Assembly (NCBI RefSeq): GCF_037940415.1
Contig: NZ_CP149798.1
Span: forward strand, 1,178,001 to 1,242,000
DNA: 64,000 nt
From: Streptomyces sp. f51
GTDB taxonomy: Bacteria > Actinomycetota > Actinomycetes > Streptomycetales > Streptomycetaceae
Reading direction: 5' to 3'
Part shown: positions 22,577 to 29,728 of the stretch, piece by piece
Position numbering within the stretch: position 1 is the stretch's first letter
How the letters are laid out: every line of letters starts with the position of its first letter
Made by a program: the position numbers and the translations under genes
Notes under the pieces: generated by a model
What the model saw: the letters and a program-made list of their open reading frames with translations, nothing else
What the model was told of the DNA's origin: nothing
Databases searched by the model: none

Positions 22577-24057
22577 CCGCGCCACCACCGCAGCAGGCGC
22601 TGCCAGGCGCCCGGCCCGCGGGCGGGTTCGGGGGCGGCGGCCGGGGCGGGCCCGGGGACCGGCGGCCGGGCCGCGGGCATGGCCGGTGCGGTGCTCCCGG
22701 TGGTCACCTGCCAGTGCGACCGCTGGGCGGGCAGGGCGCGTACGGACGGCTTCTGGGTGACCTCCTGCGTCGGCTTGGGCTCGAACCGCACGGGCAGATC
22801 GACGAGGTGGCGCGAGGACATGGTGCTGCGCCAGCGCAGATCGCTCTCGTCGCAGTCGAGTTCGACGTCCGGCAGCCGCAACAGCAGGGCGTCGACGCCG
22901 ACATCGGCGATGGCACGGCCGATGTCCTGCCCCGGGCACTCGTGCGGACCGCCGCCGAAGGCGAGGTGGGAGCGGTTGCCCTGCATGCTCGCGGCCAGGT
23001 CGGGGCGGATGCGGGGGTCGACGTTGCCGGGCGCGATCCCGAACAGCAGCCCGTCGCCCTTGCGGATGCGCCGGCCGCCCAGTTCCGTCTCCTGCTTGGC
23101 GAAGTAGCCGAGGACGGCGCTGAACGGCGGCTCGTTCCACAGGGACTGCTCGACCGCCTCGGGCACCGTCATCTGCCCGCCGTTGAGCTGGGCCCGGAAG
23201 CGCGGATCGGTGAGCAGCATGCGCAGCACGTTGGCGATGAGGTTGGCGGTGGCCTCGTAGGCCGCGAGCAGGACGAGCCGCAGGTGCTGGGCCACCTCGT
23301 CGTCGGTGAGCCGGGCCGGGTGGTTGATGAGATGGCTGGTGAAGTCGTCCTCGGGCTCGGCGCGGCGCCGCAGGGTGTGCTGGGTCAGCACACCCATGAC
23401 GTACTCGTTGCTGGCGATGGCGGTGTCGGTGCCCTTGAGCAGGTCACGGGTGGCGTGCACCATGCGGTCGTTGTAGTCCTCGGGCATGCCGATGATCTCG
23501 CAGAGCACGGACATCGGCAGGTGCTCGGCGAACTGTCCGACCAGATCGGCCTTGCCGAGCGGGCAGAACGCGTTGACGAGCCGCTGGGTCGCCCGGTTGA
23601 TGTAGCGCCGCAGACTGCGGAAGTCGATGGTGGACATGGCGCCGGTGACCGCGCCGCGCAGCCTGAGGTGCTCGTCGCCCTCGGCGTGGGAGCAGATGGG
23701 CTGCCAGGCGATGTGGGGGGCGAGCGGATGGTCGGCTCCGGCCGTGCCGTCCTGGACGGCGGTCCACAGCCGGCTGTCGCGCGCGTAGTGCGCGGGAGTG
23801 CTGACCATGTGCAGGTTCTCGGCGTGGCCGAGCACCACCCAGATCGGTACGTCGTTGTGGAGCAGCACGGGCGCGACGGCGCCGTGTTCGGCCCGCAGCT
23901 TCTCGTACAGCGCGCCCAGGTCCTCCGCCTCGGGGCCGTGGAGGCGGCGCAGTCCGCCCGGGCCGACCCCGGGTCCCATGGCGTGGGCGGGGCAGCCGGG
24001 CGGGGGGCCGAACGCGGGGTCCTCGGTACCGGCGGGGGAATGGGATTCGGTCGTCAC
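22570..24057 (-). CDS. rarE: Cytochrome P450, CYP157-type (conservon cvn9 member)
   Basis: A 495-residue P450-like protein. The heme loop FGGGPHECPG carries the axial Cys374, but the K-helix has EQSLW (residues 303-307) where almost all P450s have ExxR. The I-helix reads AAYEAT instead of A/GGxD/ET. The EQSLW change is, as I recall, the hallmark of the CYP157 family. An Ala/Pro-rich tail follows residue about 445. GTG 24057 has GGAG 8 bp upstream. It follows the four conservon genes on the same strand and corresponds to rarE of the rar (cvn9) operon, which affects aerial mycelium formation. Redox partner and substrate are unknown. Confidence 0.85.
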   Translation of the reverse strand: MTTESHSPAGTEDPAFGPPPGCPAHAMGPGVGPGGLRRLHGPEAEDLGALYEKLRAEHGAVAPVLLHNDVPIWVVLGHAENLHMVSTPAHYARDSRLWTAVQDGTAGADHPLAPHIAWQPICSHAEGDEHLRLRGAVTGAMSTIDFRSLRRYINRATQRLVNAFCPLGKADLVGQFAEHLPMSVLCEIIGMPEDYNDRMVHATRDLLKGTDTAIASNEYVMGVLTQHTLRRRAEPEDDFTSHLINHPARLTDDEVAQHLRLVLLAAYEATANLIANVLRMLLTDPRFRAQLNGGQMTVPEAVEQSLWNEPPFSAVLGYFAKQETELGGRRIRKGDGLLFGIAPGNVDPRIRPDLAASMQGNRSHLAFGGGPHECPGQDIGRAIADVGVDALLLRLPDVELDCDESDLRWRSTMSSRHLVDLPVRFEPKPTQEVTQKPSVRALPAQRSHWQVTTGSTAPAMPAARPPVPGPAPAAAPEPARGPGAWQRLLRWWRGY

Positions 24058-24133
24058 AATGATCGCTCCGAAGCTCAAATACGTTCTATGGATTGGTAGT
24101 TGGCGTACGGATGCTGTCCTCACCGTACGGTGT

Positions 24134-24754
24134 TCAGCTGTGCGCCGACGTCATCGCCAGGGAGTGCAGGAACCGCATCAGGGTCATCAGGGTGTCCCGG
24201 CTCGACGCCCTGCGGCGGGCGTCGCACTGCACGATCGGGATCTCCTCGGCGAGGTCGAGCGCGGCCCGCAGATCCTCGACCGGGTACCGGGGGGCGTCGG
24301 GGAAGTCGTTTATCGCGACGACGAACGGGACGCCCCGCTCCTCCAGGCGTCCGATCACGTCGAAGCTGACCTCCAGACGGCGGGTGTCGATCAGGACGAC
24401 CGCGCCGAGCGCGCCCTCGAACAGGCCGTTCCACAGGAACCAGAAGCGCTCCTGGCCCGGGGTGCCGAACAGATAGAGCACCAGCTGGTCGGTGATGGAG
24501 ATGCGGCCGAAGTCCATGGCCACGGTGGTGGCCGTCTTGGTCTCGGATCCGTAGTTGTCGTCGATCCCGATGCCGGCCTGGGTCATGGTCTCCTCGGTCG
24601 TCAGCGGCTTGATCTCGCTGACGGCGCCCACCATGGTCGTCTTGCCGACACCGAAGCCGCCCACGATCACGATCTTCACGGCCGCCTGGGCGGTGTGCGG
24701 GAGATGGTCCTCGGCACGAGGGCCCGTGATGGTGTCAGAGCTTTTGAAGTCCAT
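24134..24754 (-). CDS. rarD: Conservon small GTPase-like protein CvnD
   Basis: A 206-residue P-loop protein of the MglA/conservon ATP/GTP-binding family. GGFGVGKTT (residues about 32-40) is the nucleotide loop and LFGTPGQERFW corresponds to the switch II region of small GTPases. It acts with CvnA (kinase-like), CvnB (roadblock) and CvnC at the membrane in a signalling complex likened to eukaryotic G-protein systems. Its start overlaps the rarC end by 20 bp; 76 bp separate it from the P450 gene. Confidence 0.9.
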   Translation of the reverse strand: MDFKSSDTITGPRAEDHLPHTAQAAVKIVIVGGFGVGKTTMVGAVSEIKPLTTEETMTQAGIGIDDNYGSETKTATTVAMDFGRISITDQLVLYLFGTPGQERFWFLWNGLFEGALGAVVLIDTRRLEVSFDVIGRLEERGVPFVVAINDFPDAPRYPVEDLRAALDLAEEIPIVQCDARRRASSRDTLMTLMRFLHSLAMTSAHS

Positions 24755-25184
24755 GCATCACCGCTTCGAGGAGGGAACGGTCGGGGAGCGCCTGACGGAC
24801 GATCGGGGCGCGCGCCTGTACCAGTTCGGCCGTCAGCAGCTCGGTGAGCAGGACGGTCACCACGCTGAACGGCAGACTGAGATAGGCCGAGATCTCGGCC
24901 ACGGACAGGGGGGTCCTGCACAGCCGCAGCAGCGCCGACTGTTCCGGCGGCGTGGCGGGCGGCGGCGTGACGGCACGGGCCACGACCAGGGTGACGAGGT
25001 CGACCTCGGCCCGGTCGCCGCCGTCACCGCCGCCCGTGAGCACGTACAGGCGCTCCGGGTTCTTCGGTTTGCCCTGGCCGTCCTCCCCCTCGGAGCCTTC
25101 CGGGTCCGGGAGGGGGGACGGCGGCGCGGGAGGTTCCGGGGGCCGCTCCCTGGGTTGGCGCCTGCGGCGTTGCGGAGGAGTCAT
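24735..25184 (-). CDS. rarC: Conservon DUF742 protein CvnC
   Basis: A 149-residue protein. The first 45 residues are charged and Pro-rich. The rest is the DUF742 winged-helix-like domain (RLYVLTGGG; LCRTPLSVAEISAYLSLPFSVVTVLLTELL, in parts). It belongs to the conservon complex with CvnA, CvnB and CvnD. Start ATG 25184 overlaps the rarB stop by 4 bp and the end overlaps rarD by 20 bp, as in the standard conservon order. Confidence 0.9.
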   Translation of the reverse strand: MTPPQRRRRQPRERPPEPPAPPSPLPDPEGSEGEDGQGKPKNPERLYVLTGGGDGGDRAEVDLVTLVVARAVTPPPATPPEQSALLRLCRTPLSVAEISAYLSLPFSVVTVLLTELLTAELVQARAPIVRQALPDRSLLEAVMHGLQKL

Positions 25185-25588
25185 ACGGTCTGCCCGTTGC
25201 GGCGGGGCGGACTCGTGAGATGGGCGCCGATCCGTACGACGAGGTCGCGCATGCGGTTGCTCATCAGCCCGGGTTCCGCGGTCTGGTTGGCGAGCACGGC
25301 GAGGTAGGCGTTGGGGCCCGCCGACATCAGGTAGAAGTAGCCGCCGTTGATCTCGATGATGACCATGCGCATGCGGCCGTCGCTTCTGGGGATCTCGCCC
25401 GCGACGGCTCCGGCCAGGCTCTGGAGGCCCGCGCAGGCCGCGGCGACCCGGTCGGCGGCGTCGGGGTCGCCGCCGTAGCGGGCGATGCGCAGGCCGTCGG
25501 CGGACAGCACCACGATCTGCTGGATGCCCGGCACTCCGTCGGCGAGTTCCTTGAGCATCCAGTCGAAGTTGGCTCGCTGCTGGATCAC
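25181..25588 (-). CDS. rarB: Conservon roadblock/LC7-domain protein CvnB
   Basis: A 135-residue single-domain roadblock/LC7 protein (WMLKELADGVPGIQQIVVLSADGLRIA split; GRMRMVIIEINGGYFYLMSAGPNAYLAVLA split), the family that serves as GTPase-activating or scaffolding partner of MglA-type GTPases. GTG 25588 overlaps the rarA stop (GTGA, 25585-25588). Expected to work directly with RarD. The reading frame continues far upstream but that part is the shadow of rarA. Confidence 0.9.
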   Translation of the reverse strand: MIQQRANFDWMLKELADGVPGIQQIVVLSADGLRIARYGGDPDAADRVAAACAGLQSLAGAVAGEIPRSDGRMRMVIIEINGGYFYLMSAGPNAYLAVLANQTAEPGLMSNRMRDLVVRIGAHLTSPPRRNGQTV

Positions 25589-27171
25589 TTGAGGTCCTCC
25601 TCGTCGTCGCCCTGGGCCGGGGCCGGCTGGTTGTCCGTGCTGAATGCGGTGGGGTCCGGGTCGCCCTTGAGTCCGTTCATGAACGCCTCGACCCACAGCC
25701 CGGGTTCGGGTTCCTTCTCCTGCGGCTCGGGTTCGGGGTGCCACAGGGACGCGGTTCCCGTGGCCTCGGCGGCCTCCTGTTCGGCGCGGGCCTCGGCGTA
25801 CCGCTGGCTGAGCGGGACCTTCATGCGGCTGCGGCGCTGCGGAAGGCCGCCGGGCGTCCATTCCGTGACGACCGGGACGTCGTCCTCGCGGGGGTCGCCG
25901 CCCGAGGAGGGGATGCGGGGCCCGGTGGTGGGCTTGCGCTTCTTGGGCTTGCGCGCCGGACCCTCGACACCGCCGTTGTCGATGCCTGCCACGGAACTGG
26001 CCCCGACGCCGTGCGCGAGACCGGGGGCGAAGTCGGTGGTGAGCATGTCCCGCGGCGCGATGAGGACCGCGCGGACACCGCCGTACGCGGACTGCCGCAG
26101 CGAGATCTGCATGCTGTACATCTCGGCGAGTCGTCCGACGACCGCCATCCCGAGGCGGGGTGCCTGGCCCATGGTGTTCGGGTCGACACCTGCGGCGGCC
26201 AGCCGCAGCAGCTCCTCGATCTTGCCGCGGGCCTCGTCGCTGAGACTGACGCCGCCGTCCTCGATCTCGATGGCGATGCCGGTCTGCACCTCGATCGCGG
26301 TGACGTGCACCTTGGTGTGCGGCGGCGAGTACCGGGTGGCGTTGTCCATGAGCTCGGCCAGGGCGTGGATGAGCGGTTCCACGGAGACACCGTTGACGGC
26401 GATGTCGACGATGTTGTGCAGTTCGATGCGCCGGTACTCCAGGATGCGGGACATCGCGCCGCGCAGCACGCTGAACAGCGGTACGGGCTCGGGCCACTGG
26501 CGTCCGGGACGGCCGCCGCCGAGCACGGCGATGGAGTCGGCGAGCCGGCCGATCAGCGCGGTGCCGTGGTCGATGCGCAGCAGGTCGTCGAAGACCTCGG
26601 GGTTGCGCCCGTGGTCCTCCTCCATCTCGCGCAGTTCGTTGTTCTGCTGGTGCACGATGGCCTGGACACGCCGGGCGATGTTGACGAAGGAGCGCTGGGC
26701 GGCGTCGCGGGACGACTCCTCGGTGTCGATGATCTTGAGGAGTTTCTTCAGCAGGTCCCTCTGGGACTTGGGGAGCCCGTCCAGGTCCGGGTCGTCACGG
26801 CCCAGGGTGCGCATGACCTCCGAGGGGGAACTGCCTTCGTGCAGCCGGTCGATCGCGTACGGCAGGACCTCGTGGGTGAAGCGCACGATCTCCTGATCGT
26901 GCCCGGCCACCCGCTGTTCCAGGGAGGCGGTGCGGCGTGCGAAGTCGGCGCGCAGTTCACGCAGGACGCGACCGCGGCGGACGGCCTCGCCGCCGATCGC
27001 GATGACCAGCAGCGTGGCGAAGCCGCCGCACAGGGCCACCGCGCCCCGGGCGGGCTCCGTCACGACGGCGACGGCGGCGCCGGTCACCACCGCCATCAGT
27101 ACGGCCGGCAGCAACAGCACGCGCGCGTAGGGAAGTTCACTGTCACCGGGAGGCGATTGAACACTCACCAT
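25585..27171 (-). CDS. rarA: Conservon sensor histidine kinase-like protein CvnA
   Basis: A 528-residue membrane protein. Two hydrophobic segments lie at about residues 13-60. A coiled linker follows, then an HATPase_c domain (LAELMDNATRYSPP is the N box; IEIEDGGVSLSDEA the G1 box; MGQAPRLGMAVVGRLAEMY the G2 region). There is no conventional phospho-accepting H box, as is usual for CvnA proteins. The C-terminal 120 residues are polar and low-complexity. ATG 27171 has AGAGGG 6 bp upstream. First gene of rarABCDE. Confidence 0.9.
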   Translation of the reverse strand: MVSVQSPPGDSELPYARVLLLPAVLMAVVTGAAVAVVTEPARGAVALCGGFATLLVIAIGGEAVRRGRVLRELRADFARRTASLEQRVAGHDQEIVRFTHEVLPYAIDRLHEGSSPSEVMRTLGRDDPDLDGLPKSQRDLLKKLLKIIDTEESSRDAAQRSFVNIARRVQAIVHQQNNELREMEEDHGRNPEVFDDLLRIDHGTALIGRLADSIAVLGGGRPGRQWPEPVPLFSVLRGAMSRILEYRRIELHNIVDIAVNGVSVEPLIHALAELMDNATRYSPPHTKVHVTAIEVQTGIAIEIEDGGVSLSDEARGKIEELLRLAAAGVDPNTMGQAPRLGMAVVGRLAEMYSMQISLRQSAYGGVRAVLIAPRDMLTTDFAPGLAHGVGASSVAGIDNGGVEGPARKPKKRKPTTGPRIPSSGGDPREDDVPVVTEWTPGGLPQRRSRMKVPLSQRYAEARAEQEAAEATGTASLWHPEPEPQEKEPEPGLWVEAFMNGLKGDPDPTAFSTDNQPAPAQGDDEEDLK

Positions 27172-27468
27172 GTATGCCCTCTGAGACAAATCGGCTGGGG
27201 GTGGGGGAGTTTTGTGGGGGAAACGGCACGGATCGGCATGGGTCAAACCAGATCTTCGGAACTTTTGGGAACAAGCGCACGAATACATCTCAACTCGGTG
27301 CGCCGCGGGCGAGCTTAGTCCGACCGGATCAACGCTGTGTCATATTCCGCAAGCACCTGAAACCGCCCATAAGACTGGAGTACCCTCAGCCTCATTTACA
27401 CGCTGAGCCCTCGTTCGCACACGGTGCGTGATGGCGTACGCGTGCGCGAAAGGACCGGCGAGGAGGGC
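27172..27468. other. AT-richer intergenic region before rarA
   Basis: 297 bp of unusually low GC for this window between the TetR gene and rarA. It carries no gene; short open frames lack domains and ribosome sites. It most likely holds the rar operon promoter. Confidence 0.5.
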
Positions 27469-28095
27469 TCAGACTCCGGCGACGCGCAGAGCGGCGTCCG
27501 CCGCGGCCTCGGCGAAGGCCGGCACCGGGCGCTGCGGATCGGAACGGCTCACCAGGATGACGCCCTCGATCAGCCCGAACAGCAGATCCGTCCGCAGATC
27601 GAGCTCACCCTTGGCGAGCGCTCCCCCGGCCGCCGTGGCCGCGAGCAACTGACGGTAGGTGTCCTTGAGTTCGGCCCGTACGGCGTGGAAGCCTGCGAAG
27701 CCCTCGGTGCGCACCTCGGGCAGCAGATACAGGACGCCGAGGTTGTGCGGGCCTCCGCAGAGCACCTCGACGTCGGCGCGGCACAGCTCCCACAGCCGCC
27801 GCTCCGCGGGCGCCGTGTCGTCGGCGAGGAGTTCACGCGCGTAGGCCAGGGAGGGGGTGACCGTGGACTCCAGGAGCTCGGCGAGCAGCTCCTCCTTGCC
27901 GGTGACGTAGTGGTACATGGACGCCTGGCGCATGCCGGCCCGCTCGGCGACGGCACGGGTGGTGGTGGCCGCGTATCCCCGCGTCGTGAACAACTCGGCC
28001 GCCGCGTCGAGCAGTTCGGCGCGCGGCGTCAGCCCGCTGTCCGGCCGCTGCGCGGCCCGGGGCCTGCCGACCCGCCGTCCGCCACCCGTTCCCAT
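27469..28095 (-). CDS. TetR-family regulator of the guanidine/urea operon (predicted)
   Basis: A 208-residue TetR protein. The helix-turn-helix is at residues about 25-70 (RAELLDAAAELFTTRGYAATTTRAVAERAGMRQASMYHYVTGKEELL, in parts), followed by a helical ligand domain. ATG 28095 has GAGGA about 9 bp upstream. It is divergent from the DUF1989/carboxylase operon. The only strong palindrome in the gap (28262-28283) recurs before the APC permease at 20011-20032, so this protein is the obvious candidate to bind both. The inducer is probably guanidine or a pathway intermediate (inference). Confidence 0.83.
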   Translation of the reverse strand: MGTGGGRRVGRPRAAQRPDSGLTPRAELLDAAAELFTTRGYAATTTRAVAERAGMRQASMYHYVTGKEELLAELLESTVTPSLAYARELLADDTAPAERRLWELCRADVEVLCGGPHNLGVLYLLPEVRTEGFAGFHAVRAELKDTYRQLLAATAAGGALAKGELDLRTDLLFGLIEGVILVSRSDPQRPVPAFAEAAADAALRVAGV

Positions 28096-28261
28096 GCGTT
28101 CGATCCTCGCACACACGACATGCCCGGCCCGGCCGCCGGGGCCCGCGCGGCGGCGCCCGGACGGGGCGGAAGGCTGCCCCCCACCGGCACCGCGGCCCGC
28201 GTGAGGGACAGGTAACCCCGCGGCAACACACGGGACATGGCGGCGACCCACCCCGCGCCTA

Positions 28262-28283
28262 ATTTCTGTCGCGCGACAGAAAT
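28262..28283. promoter_or_regulatory. TetR-type operator, copy 2 (before the DUF1989/carboxylase operon)
   Basis: A perfect 22-bp palindrome: ATTTCTGTC, centre GCGC, GACAGAAAT, preceded by CCTA as in the copy at 20011-20032. It ends 24 bp before the first start codon of the operon and 166 bp from the TetR start. The rest of the 28096-28307 gap shows no convincing riboswitch. Confidence 0.8.
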
Positions 28284-28307
28284 GACCCAGGAGCCGGAGG
28301 ACCCGCG

Positions 28308-29132
28308 ATGGCGACAGCGACCACCCACGGAGCACGCGAGCACGCCCGCGCCCAGCAGGGAACCCGCGCCGAGACCATGCCCGTGGTCCCCGCGACCGAC
28401 TGGCAGGACCCGCCGCGCGAGGCGGGCCCGCTCGTCTGGGCCGAGACCGTGGCGGGCGGCAACTACACGCACAAGGTGCTGGCCAGGGGCACCGAACTGC
28501 GCCTGACCGACCTCGCGGGCGACGCCTGCGCGCACCTTCTGCTGTACGTCGCCGACCGGCCGTGGGAGCGCCTGAACGTCGCCGACACCGTCAAGGTCCA
28601 GTGGAACGCCTACCTGGGCGCGGGCCGGCTGCTCCTCTCCGACCAGGGCCGGGTGCTCGCCTCGGTGGTCGCCGACACCTCCGGACGCCACGACGCCCTG
28701 TGCGGCACCTCCACGCTCGTACGCAACACCGGGCGCTACGGCGACGGAACCCCGCAGTCCGCGTCCCCCGCCGGACGGGAGCTGTTCAAGCTGGCCGCCG
28801 CCAAGAACGGACTCACGCCCCGCGATCTGCCGCCCTCGCTCTCCTTCTTCCAGGGCGTGGAGATCACCGAGGAGGGCTCGCCGCACTTCACCGGCTCGGC
28901 CGGACCCGGCGCCGCCGTGACCCTGCGCGCCGAGCAGGACGTCACCGTGCTGATCGCGAACGTGCCGCACCCGGCCGACCCCCGCCCCGCCTACACGAGC
29001 ACCCCACTGGAGGTGCTGGCCTGGCGCGCCCGGCCGACCACGGCCGGCGACCCGCTGTGGGAGGCCACTCCGGAAGGCCGCCGCGCCTTCCTCAACACCA
29101 CCGAATTCCTTGCCACGAGGGGGCTCGCATGA
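28308..29132 (+). CDS. DUF1989 protein, urea-carboxylase-associated (predicted carboxyguanidine deiminase subunit)
   Basis: A 274-residue DUF1989 protein of the UAAP1/UAAP2 group (GNYTHKVLARGTELRLTDLAGDACAHLLLY; FFQGVEITEEG). Paired DUF1989 proteins next to urea/guanidine carboxylases have been reported to form carboxyguanidine deiminase (CgdAB). Compared with its partner it lacks the CSKESN and CPQTNNPC cysteine motifs (VLIANVPHPADP instead), so it may be the non-catalytic subunit. GGAGCCGGAGG precedes ATG 28308; the stop overlaps the next start (ATGA). Confidence 0.78.
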   Translation: MATATTHGAREHARAQQGTRAETMPVVPATDWQDPPREAGPLVWAETVAGGNYTHKVLARGTELRLTDLAGDACAHLLLYVADRPWERLNVADTVKVQWNAYLGAGRLLLSDQGRVLASVVADTSGRHDALCGTSTLVRNTGRYGDGTPQSASPAGRELFKLAAAKNGLTPRDLPPSLSFFQGVEITEEGSPHFTGSAGPGAAVTLRAEQDVTVLIANVPHPADPRPAYTSTPLEVLAWRARPTTAGDPLWEATPEGRRAFLNTTEFLATRGLA

Positions 29133-29728
29133 CGCACGTCACCGTCCCGGCCCGGGCCGCCTGGTCCGCCGTCGTCCGCGCGGGTGGGACGCTCACCGTC
29201 ACCGACCTGCACGGCAACCAGGCCGTCGACTTCCTGGTGTACGACGCCGCCGACACCGCCGTCCGCTACAGCGCCCCCGACACGATCCAGGCGCAGGGGA
29301 ACATCTTCCTGACCACGGGCAGCGTGCTGATGTCCAACGAGCACACCCCGCTGATGACGGTCGTCGAGGACGAGGTCGGCCGCCACGACACGGTCGGCGG
29401 CGCCTGCTCCAAGGAGTCCAACACCCTGCGCTACGGGCACCACACCTGGTCGCAGCACGCCTGCGTGGACAACTTCCTCGCCGAGGGCGCCCGTCACGGC
29501 CTCGGCAAGCGCGATCTCGTGTCGAACATCAACTGGTACATGAACGTGCCGGTCGAGAAGGACGGCACCCTCGGCATCGTCGACGGCATCTCCGCCCCGG
29601 GCCTGAGGCTGACCCTGCGCGCCGAACGCGACGTGATCGTGCTGGTCTCCAACTGCCCCCAGACCAACAACCCGTGCAACGGCTTCGAGCCGACGGCGGT
29701 CGCCATGACGATCGGGGAGTCCGCATGA
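29129..29728 (+). CDS. DUF1989 protein, urea-carboxylase-associated (predicted metal-bearing deiminase subunit)
   Basis: A 199-residue DUF1989 protein. It has conserved Cys/His positions: GGACSKESNTLRYG, HHTWSQHACVDNF and SNCPQTNNPCNGF, which could hold a zinc ion at the deiminase site. With the preceding gene it would convert carboxyguanidine to allophanate. It overlaps both neighbours by 4 bp (ATGA at 29129-29132 and 29725-29728), so all three are translated together. Assignment as CgdA or CgdB is left open. Confidence 0.8.
   Translation: MTHVTVPARAAWSAVVRAGGTLTVTDLHGNQAVDFLVYDAADTAVRYSAPDTIQAQGNIFLTTGSVLMSNEHTPLMTVVEDEVGRHDTVGGACSKESNTLRYGHHTWSQHACVDNFLAEGARHGLGKRDLVSNINWYMNVPVEKDGTLGIVDGISAPGLRLTLRAERDVIVLVSNCPQTNNPCNGFEPTAVAMTIGESA

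Noticed and set aside
28096..28307. Guanidine riboswitch before the DUF1989/carboxylase operon
   Set aside because: I could not find the paired ACGR-loop hairpins or other hallmark motifs by eye, and a perfect protein-type palindrome sits where control is expected. A covariance-model search would settle it.
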